Origin: Psococerastis gibbosa
Lineage: Eukaryota; Arthropoda; Insecta; Psocodea; Psocidae
Length of the DNA: 64,000 nucleotides
Direction: 5' to 3'
Assembly (NCBI GenBank): GCA_963971405.1
Contig: OZ020489.1
Location: 14,534,290 to 14,598,289 of the forward strand
Shown piece after piece: positions 23,801-35,539 of this stretch. The position numbers and the translations under genes are program-made. Position 1 is the first letter of the stretch; the number at the start of each line of letters is the position of its first letter. The notes under the pieces were generated by a model. It worked only from the letters and a program-made list of their open reading frames with translations, ran no database searches and had not been told where the DNA came from.

Positions 23801-26800
23801 CTATTTTTACACGTGTAAAGGTCATCTCCCTATAGCTGGCTTAGGTAAATTACTCGGATTGTTTCGGGAGTCATTAGGATATAAATGGTGCATATTGATA
23901 TCATGGCAGACAGTTGATACCCTGTAGGTGTCATAATGAACTTCTGATGTCAACGCTCTCTGGAGGCGATAAGTTGATTGATCTCTCGTCTTTATTCATT
24001 AATGGTGAGCCTACAGCTTCAGGTTCAGGACAGGATTTAGGACCCTGTAAAAATGAATAATAAATTGTATAACGCAGCAAAATGCCACCACCCCTTTAAG
24101 CGGAATTGCACGCTTACCGTCGAAGTCTTTTTCCCCTTGGGGAGACGCCCCCTGTTCGCGGTTACACGGATTAGTCATCTTCTGTAAAATCGGAAGTTAT
24201 TCGCCGTCAAAATGCGTAAACCTACACTATTACGCACATAAAAAAATCCCAGGGGAGACCCTCGACCCCCTGAATAACTCTGCAAAATTAAAACTACTGG
24301 TGTCAAAATGCGTGAACCTCCACTATTTTGGGCCTATTTTTTTCGTAAACTTTCCTCCGGGGGAGACCCCGGACCCCCCTGTTTGCAGTTATATGATTAA
24401 GTAATAAACCGGAAATCTTTTGCTTTCAAAAAACTTGAATCCTGAATATGAATAAAATGGCCTCCAAATTTCCTTTCGTCCTGGGCGTCGCAGACCCACC
24501 CGCCGCTTCTTGACATCAAGTCTTTAATGAATTAGATTCGTAGGGATCCTTTAAGGAAAAATGAATAATAAATTAAACGTACGTAATGATCAAGGACATG
24601 TCATAACATCACATGCGACGGGATCGCAGAAAAAAAAGAGTGGTATAGTATAGAGTATAGTAGCCTACCTAGCCTCTAATCGTCAGCCTTGGCACCTAAA
24701 TTATAATAATTTTTATCGACGGCAGTAAAACTAATAAGCTATATTCTGACACATGTGGATGGATAATGTTATTTAATTAGTTGATGCAGTATACCGCGCG
24801 AGTAAACGCTTTCAGTCAATGGTAAAACAATTCACACTTACGCGCATTTTAGTGTTTCCAAACAAAAAAATTATAATAATCTGAACTCTTCGGTTGCAAT
24901 TTTTTTTTTTTTTTTTTAAATAGTAAAAGCTATCTTTGGACTAAAGAGGGGGGTTTTTAGAGATGGCACATATTTATGAGAAATGTACGCAAAAGGCGAA
25001 GTGTCACTTGAAACTGTAAATGCAGAAGAGACAAAAACTTCTATAATCTATAAATGCTGCTAATTGTGCGATGTAATATTTTAAATATTATTCTTTGATA
25101 ATATAGGAATCGCATTAAACATTTTATTATATTTTTCGTGCTACCACCGACTCAAAAATTATTTTTTGTGACAAATCTCATTTGGATACATGCTCCTCAT
25201 GTATCGTATTGTTTTATAACATTATGGCATTGTGGTGCCAAAACTAAAGAAAATTAACCCTTCCATGGTTCCACCGATGATAAGAAAGCTTTCAATTCCC
25301 CAAAAACCAAACAAAAACGTTTGCCAGCCGCGAATTGAATTTCTATAGGCCTAGTTGTTGCACTGCGTTTTGTTTCAGGTTATCGCAACAATCGATTCGT
25401 TCCGATTCATTTAGGCGTAAAGTTGGCGGATGTTTTATAATAACCGCGACTCGCCTGTTTAGAGAATAATCGCGAAATAATGCTAAAATCATCCGAGGAC
25501 TTAATTTTATATGGAGGGGCCATTTGTCACAGCAGAAAAATCACGGTAAGTTGACTGAGGCATATTGTGCAAGTGTTCCGCGGGCAACTGACATCTTACA
25601 AATGAAACGATATATGCGATGCGAGCCTTATATATATATATATCATTTGTAAGATGACTGTTGATCGCGCAACACTTGCACAGTGTGCCTCAGTCAACTT
25701 AATATGTTTTCTGCTGTAGCTTATGGCTCAACTGAAGGTAGTTTTACTATACTAAGCTATGTATTGATTACGGCCTATCTATTTACTAAAAGTTATTTGT
25801 TTTGCTGTAGGTAGAACTGATCCGCGCCGCCGGGTACCTTCATCCCGAGTCGCACTACACGACCACAGCTGATGGCTATATTTTACACATAGCCCGTGTC
25901 AATGGTAACTCGTCAGGTGCGCCGGTTCTTATCATGCATGGCATGACAGTGTCATCTGACGGATGGGTTTTGCAAGGACGCAAAAGAGACTTAGGTAAGG
26001 ATAAATAGAATTTTTTTTTTGTTCCTATTACACCATCAACCTAGTGGAATAACAAGCAACTTGGAACCCGAGACCACCTTCTTTACATGCACTCCTTAGC
26101 AATGTAGCAAGTGTGGGACTCGAACCAATAACCTTTCAGTGAAATTTGGACTCTGTACCACTGCCGTACATGTCTTGACATAAACCTAATCTTTCCATTT
26201 TATTTCTCTACTTATTGAAACTCATTTAAACTTGTTCATTAAGTACTAGTCTTTTGTTTCAGCATTACTTTTGGTGGACGAAGGCTTCGATGTCTGGCTG
26301 GGTGACGTTCGGGGCAACTTCTACTCTAGGCGACATGTCCGCACATCTCCTAATGACCCTAAGTTTTGGGATTTTAGGTAAGCAGTCTAAATAATAACAA
26401 TTCATAATTCATTGCCTAATTATGCTATAGACTCGTTGGCAGGTCTCCTTTGCAACGATGGTGAATTTACAGAAGACATAGACTACTGTAGGTGGCGACG
26501 AAACACTGTAACTAATTCAATTTACTGTCCATGTGTAGTGATGGATTTTGTGATATTATTTATTTACCTTTGACGCGGTCTTTTTATAAATTAAAATTCA
26601 TAGCGGCCTATTCCTAACCAATCTCTAAGTCATGTGCTGAGCTGCAATTAATTTCATTGTGGATTACATACTGTTGGGGCGGCGATACCGGGAATGATGT
26701 AAGACATTGTAACTCATTTGACATTTACTTTGTAACTCATTTAATATAAAAATTAGAAACAAGAGAAAAACGTCTGATTTTTGTTGCCGGGAATGATGAT

Positions 26801-29800
26801 GCAATTGATGCAACCCTAAGTTCCTCCAGCTGCCGCTAGGGCAACAGTTACACCAGGCGCGCTGACCGCCAATATTTAAACCTCGCCGCGACTCGCCTAT
26901 ACCTTGTTTATTTTGTTCACGACCACGTCCCCAATCATGGGACGTGGCGTGGACACTTACTTTATACCATTTACGACGCAGTCTGCGTGGCAACGAACAT
27001 CAGCCAAGGCAGTGAAATACAAGCGACTGCGATGAAGTTCATAAGAACAGAATGTTAAGTGTAAAATGAACAGTTAACGCGCGCTAGGAAATGGCTGGAG
27101 GAAGAAACAGAGGAGCGCGAAGATTATGAAGACCATATATGGAAGAGATACAGAACCCAGATTAAGGACGATCACCGATGAGTGGTACCAGAGGAAGTGT
27201 TGAATATTGTGAATATGGTGAAGAGCGTGAAAGGAGTTGAGGAGGCTCAGGTATGTGTCACACCCGGACAACTTGAACTGATTCTTCTCCATATTTAAAT
27301 GCCTCTTCTATCGAACATTGGTGATCATCATGGTAATTTAAATATTACAAGGGGAGTCGTGCTCTTGCCAAACCACTGCCTCAAGTTTTTCAATCAGGAT
27401 GTTCTTCTACTGCTGGAAGCCCTCAGTCCTTCTATCTTTCCTTGGATTATTACATGCAGAAGACGATACTTTTCGTTCCTCATCACATGGCCGAAGTATG
27501 TTGGTTTCAGCAGCAACTCGGCTTCTGTATCCATTCGCCTCAGGACCTCAGCATTAGGGTCATGAAATCATGCTAGGTTATGCGCAGCATTCGTCTAGTT
27601 GTACATTTCAAATGCACTGATTCGGTTCTACATAGGTTTTGTCATATAGTTCATATTTATTGAAGACACACTAGGATACGGCTAAGCTAACGTACACAAC
27701 AATAACTAAAGAACTAGACCAGCCACTTAAAATACACTGCTCGTTTTACGTGTACCTAGTTATGAATGATCTATTCCCCACCGAAACACATGGTTTCCAC
27801 AGTTGGGTGGGGGATCCAGTGACATAAATATGTAAATTTTGGAATACTGTATATCTCCGTCAATTAAGTTGCTGTTGAAAAAATTTTGATTCGATTTGAT
27901 TTGATGTTGCAGTTTCCACGAAATGGGTATCTACGACATGCCAGCGGTTATCGACTACATCCTGCAGAAGACAGGGTACCGTAAGTTGGGCTACGTGGGC
28001 CACTCTATGGGCACATCCATGTTCTTCGTCATGGGTTCTGAGCTACCCCACTACATGTCCAAGATAAACATATTTGTCGCTCTCTCCCCTGTCGCTACTA
28101 TGCACCCGGATAACCTTTCCAGAGAAAAGGCTATTATTATGCAATTTTCAGCTGATTTCTTGGTAAGTGTATGCAGAATAGGTATTTACGTCCGCGGCGA
28201 AACTATATATGAGCTAGACTATGCACATGGGATTTCCCAAGACGTGGGAACGTGGGAGAATAGACAATGCAATATATATTTCCTTTAAATTATACAATAC
28301 ATGTAAAGTATAAGATAAAATCGTCAGAGTATCGTCAAAATCAGGTAGTTCTGTCATTGTCATTGTGCTAGTGTCTCAGTGACAGTGTAGAAAGCTTTCT
28401 CTAAGAGATGGTTTCTAAGCATTTTAGGGAAGTTAGAAGCATTTCTCGCCGCTCTCAGTTCAGTCGCGAGTTTTCTAATGTAGGCGAAACCTTGTAGTAT
28501 AGGATCCAGTCGCTCACACTTGGCTGTGCGTGGCGCTGGCCTTACAAGGTCTCCCCATTGCCTCGTGTTGTAGGTGTGAGTATCCCCGTTTTGTTTAAAT
28601 GTCCCCCACGAGTCAGGCTTTAAGATATGTAAGATGCAGCTAAATATGTACAGACTTGGGCCTTTGGCCGTCGGATTTGTTCATAATTTGTTTTGTCGTT
28701 CCTTCCAGATTGGCATGCAAAAGCAAAAAGTTCTGGAATTCCCTAAATTTGCGTGGGCGCCACTCTTTGCCACTGCTTTCTGTGAACAGAAGAGACTGAC
28801 GCAGGACCTGTGCTATGACCTCATCTTTTTCTGGGCTGGAAATCAAGCTAAACGTGTATCCCGGGTAAGACCATTATATGACATAAGACCAAAATATGCT
28901 TATAGACCATTGAATATTTTTACTGAGAATTTATTAGAGTATTTATCTTACCTGTCTTTCTTTCCTGAGAAATATGGCATAATAAATCAACCATCACTTG
29001 TTCTTGCCTTGGATTTTATACCATTGTGAAGACTGGTATAACAAATCCACGTTAACGGCCTCAGGAGCGCCGAAAGACCTTACCAGAAGGCAAGAACTCG
29101 CGAAGGTCAGTTTCCAACTCATCCTTTCAGCGCTCTCGAGGACGTCCCGCCAGTCGTCTTCCACTTATGCTCTTTGTAAATATTTTTCGGCATGCGGTCG
29201 TCTGACATTACGAAGTGTTCCAGCCATCTTATGCATTGCGAAATATAAACCGGACTATACTTACTTACTTCGCGTGTCCATGGCAACACGCATTTAAATG
29301 GGTTGTCCAAAATCGAGCAGCTTGGACGGCTTTTTCGTTTGCAACATCCTAACCGGACTATGTCTTCTCCGTTGAGTATCGCGTCTATTTCGGCGTTGTT
29401 TCTTAAACGCCACTCTCCGTCTTCGCATAGGGGTCCATAGACACTCCTTAATATCTTTCACAGATCAAAGGCCAGGGGAACGAAACTCAGCAAGGCGGCC
29501 AGTCTTTCAAAAAAGATAGTTTTCAACAGAATACAGCGCGAAATGGATTCAAAGTCAGTGTTAGCATTAATGTTTTTTTTTACTTGTATTTAGAAAACTC
29601 TGCCAATGGTCATCTCGCACGTGCCAGCAGGGCTTTCAGTCATGACACCAATGCACTTTATTCAGACGATGACAGTTGGGATATTTCGGCAGCGCGATTT
29701 TGGCCCGAAAGGCAACATGAAACGCTTTAAAACGCTAGCACCGCCGCAGTACAAACTCTCCAACGTCAACTGTCCTGTCGCACTGTTTTACTCCTGGGGA

Positions 29801-32549
29801 GACTTCCTTATCAATGCCTCAGTAAGTATTATTGTACAATGACCGTTCCCGGGTCGCTCTCAAGAAAATCTAAAATATTTAGCATGAAGGTTAGCCGGCC
29901 GCCTTACCAAGTTGAATCCAGCGGACCAGAGCAGGTTCAAAGATGCAGACAACTTGGTCGTGTGCACAGCGCCGGTAGGGAAACATGGTAGGACTTGTCC
30001 TGGTCACCTCCGAACTAATCGTGTGACTTCACTGTGTTTCCCAAGTGGTTCGGAATCCACTATAATCAGGAGGTCCGCTGTCCTATGGGCCCACGCCGTG
30101 GCCTGGGACTGTGTCCAACCATACTACTACTAGCATGAAGGTTTTCCATTTGTAATTTTGGCATTTTCTGTTGTTTTTTTTTAAATGTTTTCTTGTTAGT
30201 AGCCTAGGTTAATAAGTACTAAAATATAATTATAAATAGTACTAAATAATTAGGGCCGTTCCCATTCTCCTTTGAGAAGTAATTAACACTGTGCGGAATT
30301 GGTAGATAGCGGTGCCGTCCAGTATTCCTTATGGATTCTTTCAGGCGTTGGGACCACCGGGCCTTAACCATCGCTTCACAATAGGGGTACTTACTTACCT
30401 GTGGTAATGTGGGAAGTCAGGGAAAATAGAATCCAAGTAAAAAGTTTTTTAAATAAGCATAGAATACAATAGGAATTTGGTTTATTTATTTACTTTGGGC
30501 GTCTAATTTCAATTTTCCCTGACTTTTCCCTCTTTGCCCAAGGTAAGTTAGTACCCTTATTATACAATATTTCGTTGAAGCCTATACATTAAGTTGGATT
30601 CGGATTTGTTTAAATGAGGGAATCATACAATCTTCTTCGTTCTTACTACCTAGGCTTACTATGCGAAAAGCTGTCGGTTTTGATGCTAAGAAGTAAGAAA
30701 TTACAGTAGATGTGGCAAAATCACACGAACTAATGGCCCAGTGTTTCCCTATCGACGTTTGTATGTAGATAACTTGCTGCTTTCACAATTTTCTGATATA
30801 CACAGACTAGAAATGCTCTCATGTAACGCATGTGTGAACCAGGCTATTGGGGCCCCTGCCACCTGCGGTCCTAATATACTAGTAGTAGTAGTAGTGTTCG
30901 TCGGGTTAATAACGACTTAGGCCTAATATTTGGGCCCATAGAGCGACCCTGACTTGACTGTCCTATGCCAGCCCATAGGACAGTGGACCTCCTGATTATA
31001 GTGGATTCCGAACCACTTGGGAAACACAGTGAAGTCACACGATTTGTTCGGAGGTGACCAGGACAAGTCCTACCATGTTTCCCTACCAGCACTGTGCACA
31101 CGACCAAGTTGTCTGCAGCTTTGAACCTGCTCTGGTCCGCTGGATTCAACTTGGTATGGCGGCCGGCTCCTAATATACTAAGTCGAGGCTGACTCAAACG
31201 AACCTTATACATTAGCCGCATATATACCGTGTAGCAGGACTCCCAACGTGTTCCGAACCGAATATCCGGTAAAGTTATTAAAAACCTTTACCTTTAAACA
31301 TGAGTGAACCCGGGGTAATAGCTAGCCCGGAGTTAATATAACTTGCTTAATAAAAAGGATGTAAGTTTTCCAATATATACTCCTTTGTTGCTGAGGCACT
31401 GACGACTTTATTTGCCCATGTTCTGCTAGCCGTTCACGATCCTTCTCCTTCTGATGTCATAATCTCAACGATTGGTTGACAGCAACTCTCCCTGTATCAT
31501 GCTCCAGCTCCCTCGGCCCTGCGCGTTCCGCTACAGCTCTTGGTACGTTCGCGCTTCTGCAACTTTCTTCAGTTGGTCCATGAATTCCTTTTTCGGCTCT
31601 CTCACTGCGCCCTCAATGATGGTGTGTACGAGATAATTATGTGGATTAGTGGTACAGACTCTGACTTTCACCCGAAAGGTTGTTGGTTCGAGTCCCACAC
31701 TTGCTACATTTTCTGGCCATGCTTCGGCGGGCATACAAAGCCGGCGGTTCCGGGCCTTCCTAGTTGAGTGTAAGATAGGGCTTTATAGCCCTAACTCCGC
31801 TAGGTTGACTTAATAATAAAACAAAAGAAGTCAATATTTATTTTATATTCGTGTCTTATCAAATGCGATACCCATTTCGATATTCTACTTTTTATGAAGC
31901 TGTCTCTCTGTTTTCATAGCCTCTAGTCCTCTTTCATTTGTCACGTGGTCCCCTCCAACTGATCCGATGCATCGGATACACCACACTTCAAACGCTTCAA
32001 GCCTCTTCAGTTCGGTATCTGCTATTATCCAGGTTGCATTATCTTACACCTGGTGATTTAATTCTGCCTTGCATTCTGGCAAACCAGTTTAATTGTACCG
32101 GTACCTAAATGAATAAAATTAATTTTGTTTTCCATTCTAAACTTCTTCTTCTTCAGTCAACGCCCGTCCTTGGTTGTTGGGCCATTTGACGCCGTGCCGC
32201 GTACCTAGTAGAGCTGGGCCAATCCCTCCTGTGTCTCAGTTCGGTTTTCTACCTCAATGCCGGTGCAGCTGAATAGGTGATCGGCATTCCCCTCCCAATG
32301 GAAGCAGAGGGGGCCTTCTAAAGTTATAATGGCGCCCACATTCCTTTACAATTATGAGCTATTTAGACGAGGCTAATGTCAGAATTGTTTTGATTTCAGG
32401 ACGTCAGGCTATTCAAGAATGAGTTCCCTAACGTGGTGTTCACCCAAGAGCATCCTGACTACAACCATATCGACTATGCGTGGAGCAGAACAGCTTGGAA
32501 AGATATTTACCCAGATGTTATTAGATTGATGAAAAAGTACAACCGGTAG
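20810..32549 (+). CDS. Secreted AB-hydrolase lipase, copy 1 (intact)
   Basis: Seven exons: 20810-20908, 25811-25994, 26263-26377, 27913-28162, 28709-28864, 29594-29821 and 32400-32549. The phases all agree and give 393 aa, normal for insect lipases of the acid/gastric group (lipase 1/3 type). A signal peptide (MLKIGLIVMMVLLTSG) is followed by the AB-hydrolase lipase N-domain (ELIRAAGY, TTADGYIL). The oxyanion HG pair is H76-G77, the nucleophile is S164 in GHSMG, and the likely acid and base are D338 (SWGDFL) and H367 (YNHIDY). It should hydrolyse acylglycerols or sterol esters outside the cell or in an acidic compartment. Intron 1 is 4.9 kb. The introns carry many MITE, SINE and LINE insertions, none of which touches an exon. 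Confidence 0.93.
20985..21510 (+). mobile_element. SINE (family C), split by a MITE
   Basis: 20985-21048 matches the middle of family C (GCGATCGGAGACGTGTCG) and 21436-21510 its tail (CAATCGGATACATTCATTCA and the AACCTTTTAAATAAAA end). The two halves are separated exactly by the TTA-flanked element at 21049-21432. Confidence 0.75.
21049..21432. mobile_element. MITE with long terminal inverted repeats, TTA target duplication
   Basis: 384 bp. The ends GGCGCCCATTCCATTGACCG and its near-complement are inverted over about 70 bp, including the core GACGTGGTAGCAGACAT. TTA lies directly outside both ends (21046-21048 and 21433-21435). TTA target sites and short length suggest a PIF/Harbinger-type non-autonomous element. 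The element at 32864-33081 shares the core and the TTA. Confidence 0.85.
21530..21675 (+). repeat. CCGGGGGAGACC-type repeat, single diverged unit
   Basis: Contains the phrase 'GTAAACCCCCACTATTTTGG' and a CTCCCGGGGGATACTC block related to the arrays at 24110 and 58490. Confidence 0.55.
23172..23690 (+). repeat. AGGGAGATTC repeat family, one arm
   Basis: Starts AGGGAGATTCATCTACCTAT and runs to CTCCCTACACCTGATCGGCC. It matches the left arm of the inverted-repeat element at 62530-63790 and the copy at 59990. Located in lipase intron 1. Confidence 0.75.
24110..24430 (+). repeat. Tandem array of about 100 bp CCGGGGGAGACC units
   Basis: Three to four diverged units, each with 'AATGCGT-AACCT-CACTAT' followed by a T-run and a GGGGAGACCC... 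block. The G/C block is partly self-complementary. The same unit recurs at 21530, 39770, 55840 and 58490. Confidence 0.65.
25529..25717. mobile_element. Foldback MITE, 189 bp
   Basis: ACAGCAGAAAA at the left end matches TTTTCTGCTGT at the right. The arms (GTTGACTGAGGCA... against TGCCTCAGTCAAC) pair over about 75 bp and meet at an (AT)n centre. It ends about 90 bp upstream of lipase exon 2. No clear target duplication. Confidence 0.75.
26060..26190 (-). mobile_element. tRNA-derived SINE (family A), antisense, diverged
   Basis: GTAGCAAGTGTGGGACTCGA is the reversed B-box region and ACTCTGTACCACTGCCGTAC the reversed A-box region. Located in lipase intron 2. Confidence 0.75.
27060..27295 (+). 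mobile_element. LINE 3' remnant, RTE-like
   Basis: Broken plus-strand coding sequence with an Arg-rich stretch and a VKGVEEAQ-like end. It resembles the second LINE end at 15076-15230 (GATGAGTGGxACCAGAGG segment shared). Located in lipase intron 3. Confidence 0.55.
27350..27570 (-). mobile_element. LINE 3' remnant, RTE-like, antisense
   Basis: Translates on the minus strand to RNEKYRLLHVIIQGK, EGLRASSRR and LKNLRQWFG, typical of the GKIEGRR...SWLKNLR-W end of RTE elements. Same family as 16600-16830. Located in lipase intron 3. Confidence 0.65.
28365..28630 (-). mobile_element. LINE 3' remnant (CR1/Jockey-like)
   Basis: Minus-strand frame reads THTYNTRQWGDLV, then LQGFAYIRKLATELR and NHLLEKAFYT, the H-YNTR and helix pattern of CR1/Jockey-like LINE C-termini. 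Located in lipase intron 4, reaching almost to exon 5. Confidence 0.65.
29035..29480 (-). mobile_element. LINE 3' remnant, RTE-like
   Basis: Minus-strand translation includes YGPLCEDGEWRLRNNAEID, then IRWLEHFVMSDDRMPKN. This is a common RTE motif (YGP--E-GEWR-R-N-E and RW-GHV-RM-D-R-PK). Located in lipase intron 5. Confidence 0.7.
29893..30130 (+). mobile_element. SINE (family B, short form) with target duplication
   Basis: Flanked by TAGCATGAAGGTT (29880-29892 and 30131-30143). It begins with GCCGGCCGCCTTACCAAGTT, which aligns with a 5S-like head, and ends in an (ACT)n tail. The matching intron of lipase copy 2 shows the unfilled site at about 48100 (TTTAGCATGAAGATTTTCCC). Confidence 0.88.
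30882..31167 (-). mobile_element. SINE (family B, short form), antisense, with target duplication
   Basis: Flanked by TCCTAATATACTA (30869-30881 and 31168-31180). It reads on the minus strand from a GCCGGCCGCCATACCAAGTT head to a (TAG/ACT)n tail at 30882-30895. Located in lipase intron 6. Confidence 0.88.
31440..32045 (-). mobile_element. RTE-type LINE 3' fragment, split by a SINE; shared with lipase copy 2
   Basis: Close to the end of the LINE at 1-400: CTCAACGATTGGTTGACAGC at 31467, TGGTCCATGAATTCCTTTTT, and TCCTCTTTCATTTGTCACGT. A family A SINE interrupts it at 31645-31835. The same LINE fragment, without the SINE, is found in copy 2 at 48190-48440, so it was there before the duplication. 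Confidence 0.82.
31645..31835 (+). mobile_element. tRNA-derived SINE (family A) inside the LINE
   Basis: GGATTAGTGGTACAGACTC (A-box region), GGTTCGAGTCCCACACTTGC (B box), family body and AATAAAACAAAAGAAG tail. Absent from the same place in copy 2. Confidence 0.87.
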
Positions 32550-32863
32550 TACAAAAGCTTCATCTTGCCGATAATGGCGTTATGGTTAAACATTGGTCAG
32601 GCTCTGCAGTCCTAGCTTTGCCAAATTGTGTTAACTAACTTTGGGTTTTACTAACATTGACTTATTCCGGAGTTATGATTTCGAAAATACAATGTTAATG
32701 AATAAGGTAAGGAAAACGCAGTGACGTAGATCAACTATAAAACCGTGAATATGCGGGTTGCGTAAAAAAGATGGTTCATAAGCTACTAGAGCTGCTGTTG
32801 GAAATGCTAGGCATAAGCTGTTTGAAACCCAGTTTCAATGAAGAGTAAATCGGAGTACCCTTA

Positions 32864-33081
32864 GGCGGCTATTCCTCCGACGTCGTTTTTCATTGTGCAT
32901 GTGCATGACGTGGTAGCAGACATCATTAATAAGTCTCTGCCATATTTTAAGGAGACTATAATGCAGATACTTAACTTATCTATTGTAAATTAAGTTATAA
33001 TATGGTAGAGACTTACTAATGATGTCTGCTACCACGTCATGCACATGCACAATGAAAAACGAAGTCGTTGGAATAGCCGCC
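32864..33081. mobile_element. MITE, 218 bp, TTA target duplication
   Basis: The ends GGCGGCTATTCC and GGAATAGCCGCC are flanked by TTA on both sides (32861-32863, 33082-33084). The inverted arms of about 85 bp contain GACGTGGTAGCAGACAT, as in the 384 bp element at 21049. PIF/Harbinger-like by target site and termini. Confidence 0.87.
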
Positions 33082-33309
33082 TTACTACAGAGTTTTTGTA
33101 CAAAGTCCATTTTGACTGGAAATATCGATCGTAGAGCGGTCTCAAGTAGCCGTTAAAGTAGCAGAAATACACTTCTACAATTCGATACATGACATGTAAC
33201 ACCAATTGACCACAGTTCTTGTACTCCTGCCTCGAGACTATAGGTACACTAATTAGTACAAATCAAATTCACTAATTGCGGCAAATCTGTGACAGATAGA
33301 GGAACGTAT

Positions 33310-33525
33310 TGTCAGGACATGTAGAGTAGTGGTACAAACTCCGACTTTCACCCGGAAGGTTGTTGGTTCGAGTCCCACTCTTGCTACATTTTCAGAACAT
33401 GCTTCGGAGGGCATGTAAAGCAGGCGGTCCCGAGCCTTTCCTAGTTGAGTGTAAGAGAGAGCTTTATAGCCCAAACTCCACTAGGTTGGCTTAGTAATAG
33501 AACAAAAAAGTCTATGTTTATTTAT
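33310..33525 (+). mobile_element. tRNA-derived SINE (family A)
   Basis: One of the best-kept copies: GGACATGTAGAGTAGTGGT, GGTTCGAGTCCCACTCTTGC, family body, AATAGAACAAAAAAGTC and an ATTT tail. It lies 3' of lipase copy 1. Confidence 0.88.
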
Positions 33526-33769
33526 TTACATTATCAAGAAGCTCAGAAAAATGTCTTCTGCTGGTCCTGATATTTCTGACAGCTCTGCTATTGATATTTC
33601 TAGAGATTTAAGATGATTACACCTATTATACTTCTCCCCCTCCGATTGCCTATTAGACATTCATAATAAAGTAAAGTAAATTCGTGTCGGGGTGGTACTA
33701 CCCGTGGTACAGGAGTTTTCAGGTTGCATCAACAGCCTCCTGTTTAACCTATCGACAGTCAGGGAAGAC

Positions 33770-33842
33770 TGCCGGGACCGCCGGCTTTACATGCCCTCCG
33801 AAGCATGATAGTCAGAAGATAAATAATTGTACCACTAGAAAA
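33770..33842 (-). mobile_element. SINE (family A) fragment, antisense
   Basis: CCGGCTTTACATGCCCTCCG followed by AAGCATG and a decayed A-box end. About 70 bp of the family body. Confidence 0.6.
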
Positions 33843-33877
33843 TTTTTATTATTTTATTTTTCATAATGTAATTGAGG

Positions 33878-34163
33878 GTAGTAGTAGTAGTGTTCTTCGG
33901 GTTAATAACGACTCAGGCCTCATATTTGGGCCCATAGAGCGACCCCGACTTGACTGTCCTATGCCAGCCCATTGGACAGTGGACCTCCTGATTATAGTGG
34001 ATTCCGAACCACTTGGGAAACACAGTGAAGTCACACGATTTGTTCGGAGGTGACCAGGACAAGTCCTACCATGTTTCCCGACCGGCACTGTGCACACGAC
34101 CAAGTTATCTGCAGCTTTGAACCTGCTCTGCTCCGCTGGATTCAACTTGGCATGGCGGCCGAC
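33878..34163 (-). mobile_element. SINE (family B, short form), antisense
   Basis: Nearly the same as 30882-31167: (TAG)n at the low end, CACTTGGGAAACACAGTGAA in the body, and ATGGCGGCC at the head. A poor target duplication is visible (TAATTGAGGG against TAATTGGGGG). Confidence 0.82.
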
Positions 34164-34171
34164 ATAATTGG

Positions 34172-34419
34172 GGGTACTAGAAGCAAAAGGTTCCAGTTCC
34201 AATTTTTTTGCGATATTGAGTTGTTGGTATCGTCGGAATCGTCTAGTAAAGGGGTACAAAGTGACAGTGTTGTTAGGAGCAAAATGGGACTTCTAAAGTG
34301 TTAAAATGTAGCGTGAAAGAATCTGATTCCTAAGTACGTTATTTCAGCTAACCTACAGTTTTTGGTCTCTCCTGAAAAATTTTGTTAAGTGGAACTGGAA
34401 CCTTTTGCTTCTAGTACCC
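34172..34419. mobile_element. MITE with 30 bp terminal inverted repeats
   Basis: GGGTACTAGAAGCAAAAGGT at the left end and its exact complement at the right; the inverted match continues through TTCCAGTTCCA. 248 bp. Superfamily not clear. A family B SINE abuts its left end. Confidence 0.8.
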
Positions 34420-34539
34420 TCATTATTGTAAGCTCTGGAGCAATCGCTCTGTCTCACAATAAAAAGCGATTGCTTAGAGCAGGTCATAAGTTATAACGAT
34501 AATTTGCAATGGTAATGTTTTTCACATTCATAAATCGGT

Positions 34540-34740
34540 GTGATAAGTAACAAGTGTGTTTAAACTTTAAACCAGAAATTAAAGCCGCTCATTATGTAGA
34601 AAAAAAAATCATATGACAACTGGATATGTATGTAAATTTTCGCTGTGACTCAGGAATATACGTTTTTCATGCCCATTAAAAGTTAAATACAGTGTAATAG
34701 CAGTAAACCTAGGCATTGATAATAAAGCATTAGCCAGTCC
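34540..34740. repeat. Right-hand end of the lipase duplication unit
   Basis: CATAAATCGGTGTGATAAGT and the following 60 bp recur at 49552, and ATATGACAACTGGATATGTA with its continuation recurs at 50655. This shows that the duplicated block reaches at least this far 3' of the lipase gene. Confidence 0.75.
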
Positions 34741-35029
34741 TAGTTGAATGGCCTAAGTTGCCAGTCAGCATGAGATGTGGTCTATTGTTAAATAGTTGGA
34801 TAGTCTGACAGCAAAACAAATTTCGCAGCCAATCAAACTAATATTCGTTGATTCGAGTCCATAAAATGTAAATTTTGCAATCAAATTGCATCATGTGTGG
34901 AGTCCTTATAATCCAGTTGTATTGTAAATATTTATTATTAGACATAAGTTTTTGTTTTTTTATAAAAGCTATTTTCTCAAAGAGTTGCATTTCTTATCGA
35001 CCCTGTTTAGGCGGGTAGTTTTTAGTCCT

Positions 35030-35262
35030 TTGTGTCGCACCCTAGGCCCTTCATGACATCCTCTAGGTATTCCTTTCTCTGTCGTCTTCATGAGTTGGTG
35101 CCTTCAACCATACCCTCAATGATGTTCTTGAGGAGCCCTTCCAGTCTCAGAATATGCCCCATCCATTTGCCTCTTTTTGTTGAAATGGTGCCCAATATAG
35201 CTATTTTTCGTTTATTCTGTGAAGCATTTCTTCGTTGGTTATGTGGTCTTTGTTACACTTTA
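35030..35262 (-). mobile_element. LINE 3' fragment, RTE-like (second subfamily)
   Basis: Matches 48600-48790: GTCGCACCCTAGGCCCTTCA, GAGTTGGTGCCTTCAA and CATCCATTTGCCTCTT. The minus-strand translation has a GRLRKEYL-type end. Confidence 0.7.
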
Positions 35263-35539
35263 TAGTCTCCTATTAACTTACTGTCATTCATTGTGAATAA
35301 AAATAAAAATAAATAGGTTATTTTTGTACCTATAGGCTATGGTGCCCATTTATGGCGTGCCTCTTAATCACCTAATGTCCTGTTTTTTTTAGAAAACTAC
35401 AAGACTCCTGCTAAAACTAGAGTTCTATATAAGAGCCCTTAGATGTATTCGCTCCCGCCATTTCTTTTTTTTTAAATTGCTGTCTCCTATGAACTGATGA
35501 GCAGGCATTCAGGTGACCCCAGGATACAAGAAATATGGT

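Noticed and set aside
25625-25645. (AT)n run as a promoter TATA element
   Set aside because: It is the loop centre of the foldback MITE at 25529-25717.
33861-34259. 132 aa minus-strand protein
   Set aside because: Translation of a family B SINE; the same peptide recurs at 30871-31221 and 29912-30133 because the repeat recurs.
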